Source: an uncultured Collinsella sp. | GTDB taxonomy: Bacteria; Actinomycetota; Coriobacteriia; Coriobacteriales; Coriobacteriaceae | DNA: 64,000 nucleotides | NCBI GenBank assembly: GCA_900758375.1 | Contig: CAAERJ010000040.1 | Span: 1-64,000 of the forward strand | Reading direction: 5' to 3' | Part shown: positions 9,230-15,526 of the stretch, piece by piece | Position numbering within the stretch: position 1 is the stretch's first letter | How the letters are laid out: every line of letters starts with the position of its first letter | Made by a program: the position numbers and the translations under genes | Notes under the pieces: model-generated | What the model was told of the DNA's origin: nothing | Databases searched by the model: none | The model's input: the letters and a program-made list of their open reading frames with translations, nothing else

Positions 9230-10024
9230 ATGGCTCTAGACAACTTCCGCCGCATCATCGTCGATGTTAACACGGCAAACGATTACATCCCGCCAGTGAT
9301 GCTCTCCGGCGGCGATTCAAACGGTCGCACGCTTCTGGTCAAGCTGACAGACAACGGCAAGGCGGTCACATCCGCTTCCGGTATCACCGCGAAGCTGGCG
9401 TACGTCGATGGGTGCGGCAACAGCGGATACAAGACGATGAGGTCGGTCGGCGGTTACGAGACCGCCGCCTGGGAGTGCGCGGCACCAGGCAGCGTGCTCA
9501 AGACCGATTCAGCGCATCTTTGCGTTCAGTTCTGGCAGGGCTCCGATGTGGTCTGCACACGTGTCTTCCATGCCTCGGTCGACCGAAATCTCGTATCTCT
9601 CGAATCCGGCACGACCAGCGGCGATGCAGTCAAGGAGCTTTACGACACGATCGCGAGCCTCAATCAGGTCATTAACCGCGCCAACGCATCGGCGAGCAAT
9701 GCCGATTCGTCTTCCGCTTCGGCAGACGCCAACGCCGACGCCGCGAACAGGGCCGCGAGCGCCGCCAACGCAGCCGCCAAGCAGGCGAACGCCGCGGCTG
9801 CCGCGACCAAGCCCTACTACATGCAGACCGCGGAGCCGCCGCGCGACAAGCGTGTGGATGGAGGACTGTGGATGCAGACCAACGAGAGCACGCACAAGAT
9901 TATGTCGTTCAAGCGTTGGGATGCCGGCCTGCCCGGCACGGCGCTGTGGCCCGGCTCGACGACATTCCCATCCGACAGCACATTCCCCGACGAAAAAGGC
10001 GCTTGGACGCCGTTCACCATCTAA
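9230..10024 (+). CDS. Tail-tip protein with BppU-like N-terminal domain
   Basis: 264 residues. The first 115 residues (NFRRIIVDVNTANDYIPPVM...LLVKLTDNGKAV...FHASVDRNLV) look like the N-terminal domain of upper base-plate proteins (BppU family) that attach receptor-binding proteins to the tail. An Ala-rich coiled coil follows at about 150-195 (Ser/Ala/Asn repeats). A short C-terminal domain ends DEKGAWTPFTI. The gene has a good AAGGGGG site upstream. It precedes the variable tail gene at 10040 and probably provides its anchor. Confidence 0.65.
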   Translation: MALDNFRRIIVDVNTANDYIPPVMLSGGDSNGRTLLVKLTDNGKAVTSASGITAKLAYVDGCGNSGYKTMRSVGGYETAAWECAAPGSVLKTDSAHLCVQFWQGSDVVCTRVFHASVDRNLVSLESGTTSGDAVKELYDTIASLNQVINRANASASNADSSSASADANADAANRAASAANAAAKQANAAAAATKPYYMQTAEPPRDKRVDGGLWMQTNESTHKIMSFKRWDAGLPGTALWPGSTTFPSDSTFPDEKGAWTPFTI

Positions 10025-10039
10025 AGAAAGGACAACATC

Positions 10040-10468
10040 ATGGCAAATCTCGTGACCTTCGCCAAGAAGCTCTGGAAGGACAAGGTCGGCGGCAATACCC
10101 CCATCACCGCCGCCGAGCTGAACCGCATGGAGGACGGAATCAACAACTGCGCCAACCAGATTAATAAGCTCGGGGATTCCGTATCCCTGGGTGACGGAAA
10201 GATTACGTTCAGGAGCGCTTTTGTTGCAAACAAGGATTCAGGTGTCTCACTGGTTGGTCGCAGCAATCAGACGTATTTCATTTTCGGGCCGGGCGGAATC
10301 GTCGCCACGGTAACGCACTGCGTTGACAAAGAACCGTCCGTCTCTCAGGCGTCAGGGCAGTCCGTGACAGCCACAAATAGATCACAAGACGGAACCGTGG
10401 TTATCAAGGTTGGCGTCCAAAACGTCAGACTTCTAATCGGCTCCGTATTTGATTTCTCAGTGCAGTAG
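10040..10468 (+). CDS. Tail-tip/receptor-binding protein, expressed copy of a variable C-terminus
   Basis: 142 residues with AAAGGA upstream. Residues 1-48 are a conserved-looking phage tail anchor (KKLWKDKVGGNTPITAAELN, then RMEDGINN). The protein then reads D-S-V-S at a 12-bp sequence (10176-10187) that also occurs, in the same reading phase, at the heads of two downstream start-less cassettes. The remaining 95 residues are beta-rich (LGDGKITFRSAFVANKDSGV...). I interpret it as a constant N-terminus joined to the currently expressed variable C-terminus. The expressed site diverges from the silent repeats 3' of the 12-bp core. Confidence 0.65.
   Translation: MANLVTFAKKLWKDKVGGNTPITAAELNRMEDGINNCANQINKLGDSVSLGDGKITFRSAFVANKDSGVSLVGRSNQTYFIFGPGGIVATVTHCVDKEPSVSQASGQSVTATNRSQDGTVVIKVGVQNVRLLIGSVFDFSVQ
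10176..10187 (+). repeat. Core recombination-like site inside the expressed tail gene
   Basis: ATTCCGTATCCC, reading D-S-V-S. The identical 12 bases occur within the repeats at 10476 and 10731, where they read H-S-V-S in the same phase. A third in-phase match within 600 bp is very unlikely by chance. Confidence 0.6.
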
Positions 10469-10475
10469 TAGCGAT

Positions 10476-10495
10476 TAGCATTCCGTATCCCAGCT
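10476..10495 (+). repeat. 20-bp direct repeat, copy 1 (head of silent cassette 1)
   Basis: TAGCATTCCGTATCCCAGCT, identical to 10731-10750. It lies 8 bases after the stop of the expressed gene; read in the cassette frame it is stop-H-S-V-S-Q-L. Confidence 0.8.
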
Positions 10496-10733
10496 ATATG
10501 CCACAGAAGTTACGGACATGGATAACGCACCGAAGTGCATAATGTTTGCAACGACTGTCAACCCAAAAGGGCTTCCCAGCGATTTTGGAAGCAATGCGGC
10601 GCTAGTTATACAGCAGAACCCCGGAGCGACATACTCTGCGCAGCTCGCCTTCTCGTTCGGTGGAAAAGTCGCGCTGCGAATACGACGCAACTCAACGAGC
10701 TGGGATAACTGGAAGTATCTAACACCGCAGTAG
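10496..10733 (+). pseudogene. Silent tail-fibre C-terminal cassette 1 (knob-like end)
   Basis: From the repeat the frame reads S-V-S-Q-L-Y-A-T-E-V and stays open to TAG 10731-10733. The end (GATYSAQLAFSFGGKVALRI, then RRNSTSWDNWKYL) resembles the C-terminal knob of phage tail fibres and pyocins. A stop lies directly before the repeat, and the only internal ATG (10518) has no ribosome site and cuts into the domain, so it is not a normal gene. It looks like an alternative end for the gene at 10040. The reverse strand is also open but translates without recognisable features. Confidence 0.6.
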
Positions 10734-10750
10734 CATTCCGTATCCCAGCT
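10731..10750 (+). repeat. 20-bp direct repeat, copy 2 (head of silent cassette 2)
   Basis: Identical to 10476-10495; its first three bases are the stop codon of cassette 1. The ten bases AGCTGGGATA at 10698-10707 are the inverted complement of the repeat end, so the cassette end and the repeat also form an inverted pair. Confidence 0.8.
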
Positions 10751-11274
10751 TCACTACGCCGGGCGCGATATTGCCGTGCTGCTCGCCGATGAAATCGGCG
10801 GCGGCACGGTCTACGACGCACTGCACAAGCGCATCGCGGCGAACAACTTCGCGGGCCTGCGAGTTGGAGACTACCTCGACGTGCCGCTCGTGAACGCATC
10901 CGGCGTGGCGGGCCAGAAGTCCGTGCGATTCGTCATCGCGCATATCGACCCGTACCTGTTGTGCGACGACCGCGGCAAGGGGCACCACATCGCATTCGTG
11001 GCCTCGGAGCCCATCGCGGTCAGCTCGTCCTACAAAGGAGTCGCCAACTCCTCGTACATCCCGTGGAACAAGACGAACACCAACCAGGGCACGGCTGACA
11101 TCAAGAACCCGTATCTGTGCTCGCAGCTCAAGGGCTGGGAGACGGCTTTCGAGGTGTGCCTTCCCAAGGACCTGGTCAAGTATCTCCTCACGCAGCGCGT
11201 TCTGCTCGAGGAGCGCTACAGCGCCTCCGGCGCGCTCACCGACTCCAACAACTGGAGCTGGCAGGACATCGGCA
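10751..11274 (+). pseudogene. Silent tail cassette 2, DUF6273-like, truncated at its 3' end
   Basis: The frame continues from the repeat as S-Q-L-H-Y-A-G-R-D-I-A and encodes GGGTVYDALHKRIAANNFAG, then LRVGDYLDVPL, WNKTNTNQGTADIKNPYLCS and VLLEERYSASGAL. From memory this is the DUF6273-type surface domain of actinobacterial and clostridial phages. In intact members the motif WSWQDIG is followed by a W-S-x-S-E-x-E-V-Y-G type segment. Here it stops at WSWQDIG and runs into the antisense of the recombinase, so about the last third is missing. It has no ribosome site; the first in-frame start is a GTG at 10776 inside the domain. Confidence 0.6.
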
Positions 11275-11998
11275 CGTGTGGCAGACTGAATCGCTTGCAG
11301 AACGCGCGGAAGCGGCGGGCGACGGCGCGTAGGTCAAGCAGGCATAGCCTCCCAGACCTACGCGCCCCGCGAATGGCACGCAGGCGCTCAAGTGCGAATC
11401 TCGGTAGCTTCAGCTTGCGGTCTGACAGCTTGGTTTTGCATCCAGTCTCCACAACCTCGCCGCCGACCACGTGCAGGCCGCGTTGGACATGCACCCATCC
11501 GCTACGCCAGTCCACGTCCTCGATACGCACGGCGCACGCCTCACATCGGCGCAGACCGAGCGCGGCACCCAAGAGCACTGCGGCCTCGAAGGGCTGGCCC
11601 ACGATGGCTTTCAGCGTCGTGCGCTCCTGCTCTGCCGTGAGCGTCGGTCGGCGCACGGTCGGCTTTTGGGGCAGCTCAACGCCTTGTGTCACATCCCAGA
11701 TTCGCAGCTGGTGGCGGCGCAATACCCAGCGGTAAATCTGGCGGAACGTCTTGTAGGCCTTCTCGGCGGCACCGGGCAGGTCGAACCCGTCCACCCAATC
11801 CTGAACCTCCTCAAAGCTGATGCTCTCGATCTCGCGCTCGCCCCACCGCGGCATCAGGTGGCAGCGGATGGCGCTGCGGTAGCCCTCCAGCGTGGTGGCT
11901 CGCAGGCGCTTGCCCTTGTCGCTCATGTACTCGGTGACGGCGGTGGAAAACAGCATTTTGATCAATCCAATCTCTTAGAAATCCCAGACGTTTTGCAT
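11270..11998 (-). pseudogene. Tyrosine recombinase/phage integrase, broken at both ends
   Basis: The readable protein has a core-binding domain (AVTEYMSDKGKRLRATTLEG...MPRWGEREIESISFEEVQDW) and the start of a catalytic domain with the first conserved Arg (ALGLRRCEACAV) and the beta-hairpin Lys region. It stops after LPHVPM at about 11272, so the H-x-x-R box and the active-site Tyr are absent. The best start (ATG 11998, GGAGG six bases upstream) reads MQNVWDF and then TAA, in frame with the rest, so the 5' end is also interrupted unless a TTG at 11965 is used. It lies in the lysis/tail interval and converges on tail cassette 2. An inactive remnant is most likely. Confidence 0.7.
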
Positions 11999-12027
11999 GG
12001 TAGACCTCCGCATTTCGTCTGGGATTT
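11979..12027 (-). promoter_or_regulatory. 12-bp perfect inverted repeat around the recombinase start signals
   Basis: AAATCCCAGACG (11979-11990) and CGTCTGGGATTT (12016-12027) flank 25 bases. On the minus strand these hold the GGAGG site and ATG of the recombinase reading frame, so the start would sit in the loop. In the plus direction the stem is followed by TTTTT (the run continues to 12029), so it can also end plus-strand transcription. It shares ATCCCAG with the tail cassette repeats. Confidence 0.55.
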
Positions 12028-12102
12028 TTGGCTTTAAAGCGCGGGGGACAGCAGCTTGATACTCGCAATTAATTCCAAGCGTAGGAGAGGGGAGGTGAGT
12101 GG

Positions 12103-12516
12103 ATGGAAGTGCTCAAACTCTTTGCGCCTTATGGTCCAGGGTGGCTGGGCGGTGCGGCGCTGGTACTCATCGCCTTTTATTTCGGAAAGCAATTTCTCGA
12201 AGAGTACAAGCGCCAGAACGAGCGAAAAGGCGAGATTGACCTGAAGCGCGAGGAGCGTAAGCAGGATGAAGTCAAGGAGCGTGCTCAGCGTGATCGTGAG
12301 CGGTCTGAGATGGAGGGGCGCATCGCCGCCCAGATGGAGCGCTCGAACTCACTGATGGAAGCCATGAAGACCCTCATGGAGTCGGTCGTTACATCAAATG
12401 AGGTCTTGCACAACGACCTTGCGCACAGTCAGGCGAGAAGTCAAGGAATGGCTGAGAAGGTCGACCACATCTGTGACCGAGTTGACCTGCTCTATGACAA
12501 AGAAAAAGGTAGATAG
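12103..12516 (+). CDS. Membrane-anchored coiled-coil phage protein (lysis cassette)
   Basis: 137 residues. One N-terminal membrane helix (GWLGGAALVLIAFYFGKQFL, about residues 13-32) is followed by a highly charged coiled coil (Lys/Glu/Arg-rich, about 33-75) and further helices to the end. Such proteins commonly sit directly before the holin in Gram-positive phages and may assist lysis or membrane attachment. The ATG has GGAGGTGAGTGG upstream. The holin gene follows after 8 bases. Family not recognised with certainty. Confidence 0.7.
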   Translation: MEVLKLFAPYGPGWLGGAALVLIAFYFGKQFLEEYKRQNERKGEIDLKREERKQDEVKERAQRDRERSEMEGRIAAQMERSNSLMEAMKTLMESVVTSNEVLHNDLAHSQARSQGMAEKVDHICDRVDLLYDKEKGR

Positions 12517-12524
12517 GAGGAATT

Positions 12525-12755
12525 ATGACTACCGAAGATATTGTCAAGAAACTGACGAGCCGAAAGTTCTGGCTTTGCACGGCTGCCTTCTTAGGCTCCG
12601 TTGCGACCAGTGTCGCCGGCATCGCCACGGACAACCAGACCGTCGCCGCCATCGGCACCGTTTGCGGGGTCGCGAGCGCCGCGATCTATGCAGCAGCCGA
12701 GCAGGCGGTCGACGCAGCCCGTCTCAAAGCTGGTGGCGACCATGGCGGAGACTGA
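12525..12755 (+). CDS. Phage holin (two-helix)
   Basis: 76 residues with two hydrophobic helices (FWLCTAAFLGSVATSVAGIA and VAAIGTVCGVASAAIYAAAE) separated by a short turn, and a charged C-terminus. The size, topology and position directly before an amidase endolysin mark it as the holin that opens the membrane at lysis. AGGAGG lies 5 bases before the ATG. Its last 14 bases overlap the endolysin start. Confidence 0.8.
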   Translation: MTTEDIVKKLTSRKFWLCTAAFLGSVATSVAGIATDNQTVAAIGTVCGVASAAIYAAAEQAVDAARLKAGGDHGGD

Positions 12756-13881
12756 GACCGTGCCTAAGCGCAAACTGCCGCTCCGCAGTGCCTTTGCCGT
12801 TGTCCTCGCCCTTGTGGCAGCGCTGGCAGCTCCGCTCAGCGCCGAAGCCTATCAGAGCCAAGATGCCTACGTGAGCAATGGACACGGCTACCTCAACGCC
12901 CAGTACTTGGTTATCCACGAAACGGCGAATCCCGGCGCATCCGCGTGGAATCACGTGCTGTACTGGCGCGGCAATGATACGTATGCCGTCCATCATGTGA
13001 TGGAGCTGGACGGTTCCACCGTCTACAACACCGTGCCCGAGAACCGCTTGTGCTGGCATGTCGGTAACGGCAATTACGCCACCATCGGCATCGAGCTTGC
13101 CCACGCGACAAATGCCAGCGACTTTGCCAAGCAGTGGACTGAGGCGGTCAAGTGGGCGGGCGACGAACTTCGCGCCCACGGCTGGGATACGTCCCGCCTT
13201 TTGAGCCACTATCAGGCGGCTCGTATCTGGGGCGGCAGCGATCACACCGACCCGACTGGGTATTTCGCCAAGTACGGCAAGAGCTGGAATGAGTTCGTGC
13301 AGGCGGTCGCTAGCTACTTGGGTAGCGGCTACATCGCGCCGACCGCGCCGACCGATGCTAACGGCGGCACGTATCAGCCTTCTTATTCTGCAACCCGCAC
13401 CAAGTTCCCCAAGTCCACGGGCAAGAGCGTAAACATTCACTATGCCTTGCACAACCGCTACGGCGCGTGGAATGATGCCGTAACCAACTTCAATGATTCC
13501 AACAGCGAGGGCTTCGCTGGTATGCCCTACGGCTCCCATGACATGCTGATCGCGTGGGTGGATAGCGGCACACTGCGCTACCGTGTCCACACCAAGGAGA
13601 GCGGTTGGCTGGATTGGGTGCAGACCGCCAATTACAACGATTCCGTAAATGGCATGGCAGGCATCTGGGGCCAGACTATCGACGGCGTGATGATGTACTA
13701 CATCACCCCGTCTGGCGAGTACAAGCAGGTCTACTACCGTGCTCAGGACGTTGCACACGCAAACTGGCACGATGAGGTCTGCGATGATGGCTCCACCTAC
13801 GGCGGCGATGACTATGCGGGTATCTACGGTTACGCTCTTGATCGTCTCCAGTGCTACGTGTCTGACGGTACCCGCCGATGA
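12742..13881 (+). CDS. Endolysin: N-acetylmuramoyl-L-alanine amidase with signal peptide
   Basis: 379 residues from the ATG inside the holin 3' end. A classical Sec signal follows the start (KRKLPLRSAFAVVLALVAAL, cleavage near AEA-YQ), so export may not depend only on the holin. The catalytic domain is amidase_2/PGRP-like: VIHETANPG supplies the first zinc His, CWHVGNGNYATIGIELAHAT the core, and SHYQAARIWGGSDHTDP the distal ligands. It cleaves the amide between muramic acid and the stem peptide. Residues about 215-379 hold Trp-rich repeats (GWLDWVQTANYNDSVNGMAG) resembling wall-binding repeats. Confidence 0.88.
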   Translation: MAETETVPKRKLPLRSAFAVVLALVAALAAPLSAEAYQSQDAYVSNGHGYLNAQYLVIHETANPGASAWNHVLYWRGNDTYAVHHVMELDGSTVYNTVPENRLCWHVGNGNYATIGIELAHATNASDFAKQWTEAVKWAGDELRAHGWDTSRLLSHYQAARIWGGSDHTDPTGYFAKYGKSWNEFVQAVASYLGSGYIAPTAPTDANGGTYQPSYSATRTKFPKSTGKSVNIHYALHNRYGAWNDAVTNFNDSNSEGFAGMPYGSHDMLIAWVDSGTLRYRVHTKESGWLDWVQTANYNDSVNGMAGIWGQTIDGVMMYYITPSGEYKQVYYRAQDVAHANWHDEVCDDGSTYGGDDYAGIYGYALDRLQCYVSDGTRR

Positions 13882-13976
13882 TGGGAATCGTCATAGCCTT
13901 TATCTTGGGCAGCACCTTCGGCAGCCTGATTTTCTTCTTGGCTCTCTGTATCGTCGGTGCATTCCGAGAAGATTAA
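13878..13976 (+). CDS. Tiny membrane protein, DUF3789-like
   Basis: 32 residues overlapping the endolysin stop (ATGATG). Nearly all of it is one membrane helix with Gly/Ser spacing (GIVIAFILGSTFGSLIFFLA) ending in FRED. The size and pattern resemble the roughly 30-residue DUF3789 proteins found with Gram-positive phage genes. No clear ribosome site; translation would be coupled to the endolysin. Start could be 13878 or 13881. Confidence 0.5.
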   Translation: MMGIVIAFILGSTFGSLIFFLALCIVGAFRED

Positions 13977-14011
13977 AATAAAGGCACAATACAAACCTCG
14001 TTTGAGGTTAT

Positions 14012-14051
14012 TAGCCCCCGTTTCCCAGTGATAGGAGGCGGGGGCTATTTT
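14012..14051 (+). terminator. Rho-independent terminator of the lysis cassette
   Basis: Perfect 9-bp stem TAGCCCCCG / CGGGGGCTA (14012-14020, 14039-14047) followed by TTTTT. A small ACCTC/GAGGT hairpin precedes it at 13995. Confidence 0.9.
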
Positions 14052-14102
14052 TGTCTGCGGGTCTATCCGCGTCCTAACTCAGTCCATAAGTTCTGAAATA
14101 TG

Positions 14103-14166
14103 CACTACTATGGAGACCTATGGAAACGTATAACTGCACTATGGAGCACTATGGAGACCTATAGAA
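14103..14166 (+). repeat. Short tandem repeats between prophage and recO
   Basis: The unit GCACTATGGAG occurs exactly at 14136-14146 and with a small variation on each side. The longer units ACTATGGAGACCTATGGAA (14107) and ACTATGGAGACCTATAGAA (14148) are nearly identical. They lie where the right attachment site of the prophage would be expected. No tRNA is present here. Confidence 0.5.
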
Positions 14167-14210
14167 CACTTATCTACTACTCCGCCGAGGACTAAGGGCG
14201 CGCGGCGCGC

Positions 14211-14960
14211 ATGGCAGGCTCCCGTACATATCGCACGAAGGTGCTCGTCCTCGACAAGACGAAGCTCAAGGAGACGGACCTGATCCTGACGATGCTTGAT
14301 GAGCGAGGTCGGCAGGTTCGTGCCGTGGCAAAGGGCGCCCGCAAACCCGGTGGGCGCCTGGCTGCGCGCTGCGAGCTGTTCTGTACCGTCGATATGCTGC
14401 TCGCGCATGGACGGTCGCTCGACGTGGTTTCCCAGGCCGAGCTTATGGAGGCGCCGCTCGGCGCAGCGCCCGATTACGAGACGACCTGCGCCGCAAGCGC
14501 AATCGCCGAGGTCGCGCGCGTGTGCTCGTTCGAGGATGCCGAGGACCCGTTTACCTTTGCCATCGCGCAGCGAGCGCTTGCCCTGGTGGGCAGCGGGCTC
14601 GACACGGCGCACATGGATCTACTTGTGGCGGCATATGTGTTTAAGCTGCTATCGCACGTTGGCTATCGACCCGATTTCTCGGCCTGCGTGCTGTGCGGAG
14701 ACCCCATGCTGTCGTATTTTTCGCCCCAGGCCGGCGGGCTCATGTGCGGCTCGTGCGCGTCGAGCGTTCCAGGTGCCGAGTTGGTATCGACTGGCGAGGT
14801 CGCATGGCTGCGTGCCCTTATGTCCATGACCTTCGATGCGCTCATGGCCGAGAGGATCGATCCCCATACTGCCGCTTTTTTGTTGGGGCTTTCGCATGTC
14901 TGGGCGGCAACACATGCCGATCAGCGTCTCCGTGCGATGGAATTCATGTTGGGTCGGTGA
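14211..14960 (+). CDS. recO: DNA repair protein RecO
   Basis: 249 residues. The N-terminal OB-fold (SRTYRTKVLVLDKTKLKETD, then LILTMLDERGRQVRAVAKGA) and the arginine-rich segment typical of RecO are followed by a helical domain with a CxxC...CxxC zinc site (CVLCGDPML...GGLMCGSCAS). RecO loads RecA on SSB-coated gaps together with RecR, encoded here at 47498. The ATG at 14211 starts exactly at the expected MAGSRTYRT N-terminus, and CTAAGGG lies about 13 bases upstream. The prophage is inserted immediately upstream. Confidence 0.92.
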   Translation: MAGSRTYRTKVLVLDKTKLKETDLILTMLDERGRQVRAVAKGARKPGGRLAARCELFCTVDMLLAHGRSLDVVSQAELMEAPLGAAPDYETTCAASAIAEVARVCSFEDAEDPFTFAIAQRALALVGSGLDTAHMDLLVAAYVFKLLSHVGYRPDFSACVLCGDPMLSYFSPQAGGLMCGSCASSVPGAELVSTGEVAWLRALMSMTFDALMAERIDPHTAAFLLGLSHVWAATHADQRLRAMEFMLGR

Positions 14961-15098
14961 TGATGCGCAAGCGCGGGTTGCTTGTGGTAACATACCGACC
15001 TGTTGGTACCTCGACCTTGGTTGCTCGCTCCACCGGCGGCTTCCCAGTCCGAGGCGAATCGAGTCGCCCGCGGGCGACGTAAAACGAAAGGTGAAACA
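14961..15098 (+). promoter_or_regulatory. rpsO leader with 16-bp palindrome
   Basis: The 138-base gap before rpsO holds a perfect palindrome GTCGCCCGCGGGCGAC (15063-15078) placed 13 bases before the AAAGGTGAAAC ribosome site, and a possible longer GC-rich fold upstream. Ribosomal protein S15 commonly represses its own mRNA by binding such leaders, so an autoregulatory element is plausible. Confidence 0.35.
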
Positions 15099-15377
15099 AT
15101 GACTGTTTCCAAAGAGCGCAAGGCGGAGCTGACTGCCCAGTTCGGTAACACCCCGGTCGACACCGGTAACCCCAAGGTTCAGGTCGCCATCCTGTCCGAG
15201 CGCATCAAGGAGCTGACCGAGCACATGAAGTCCCACCAGAAGGACTTCCACACCCGTCGCGGTCTGCTCATGCTCGTCGGCCGTCGTCGTCGTCTTCTCT
15301 CCTACATCAAGAAGAACGACATCGTCGAGTACCGTGAGCTCATCAAGGCTCTGGGCATCCGCGACAACATCCAGTAG
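15099..15377 (+). CDS. rpsO: 30S ribosomal protein S15
   Basis: 92 residues, the usual length of S15, starting MTVSKERKAELTAQFG. The signature segments VQVAILSERIKELTEHMK and HTRRGLLMLVGRRRRLLSYI are intact; these bind the central domain of 16S rRNA during early small-subunit assembly. An upstream in-frame start exists, but only the ATG at 15099 has the right N-terminus and a ribosome site (AAAGGTGAAACA). It lies upstream of pnp as in most bacteria, with a terminator between them. Confidence 0.97.
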   Translation: MTVSKERKAELTAQFGNTPVDTGNPKVQVAILSERIKELTEHMKSHQKDFHTRRGLLMLVGRRRRLLSYIKKNDIVEYRELIKALGIRDNIQ

Positions 15378-15392
15378 GATTTGTACATGCTA

Positions 15393-15424
15393 AGAGCGTC
15401 CTGCGCAGCGGGGCGCTCTTTTTG
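15393..15424 (+). terminator. Terminator after rpsO
   Basis: AGAGCGTCC (15393-15401) pairs with GGGCGCTCT (15411-15419), followed by TTTTT. It probably attenuates rather than fully blocks read-through to pnp. Confidence 0.85.
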
Positions 15425-15526
15425 TGTAAGGGCGTGAACAATCACGCTCTGAAGCGTGGCGGGGGCAGGGGACCCGCGTCACATGAGAAGCCCGCAGGCA
15501 AGGGGCCTGTGGGGTAAAGGAGAACA

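Larger units (their letters stand above)
1..14052 (+). mobile_element. Right-hand part of a tailed prophage (tail and lysis modules)
   Basis: Consecutive plus-strand genes run in the canonical order of a long-tailed siphophage: tail chaperone, tape measure, distal tail protein, large tail protein, small tail-tip proteins, holin-like proteins and amidase endolysin. Head and packaging genes must lie to the left of the window. The right limit is placed at the strong terminator before recO; no attachment site was proven. The only integrase-like gene is a minus-strand fragment between tail and lysis genes. Confidence 0.9.

Noticed and set aside
10475..10690. Minus-strand frame ending S-W-D-T-E-C across tail cassette 1
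   Set aside because: Its end resembles the S-W-D-N-W tail motif only because the repeat is partly palindromic with that motif; the rest shows no tail features.
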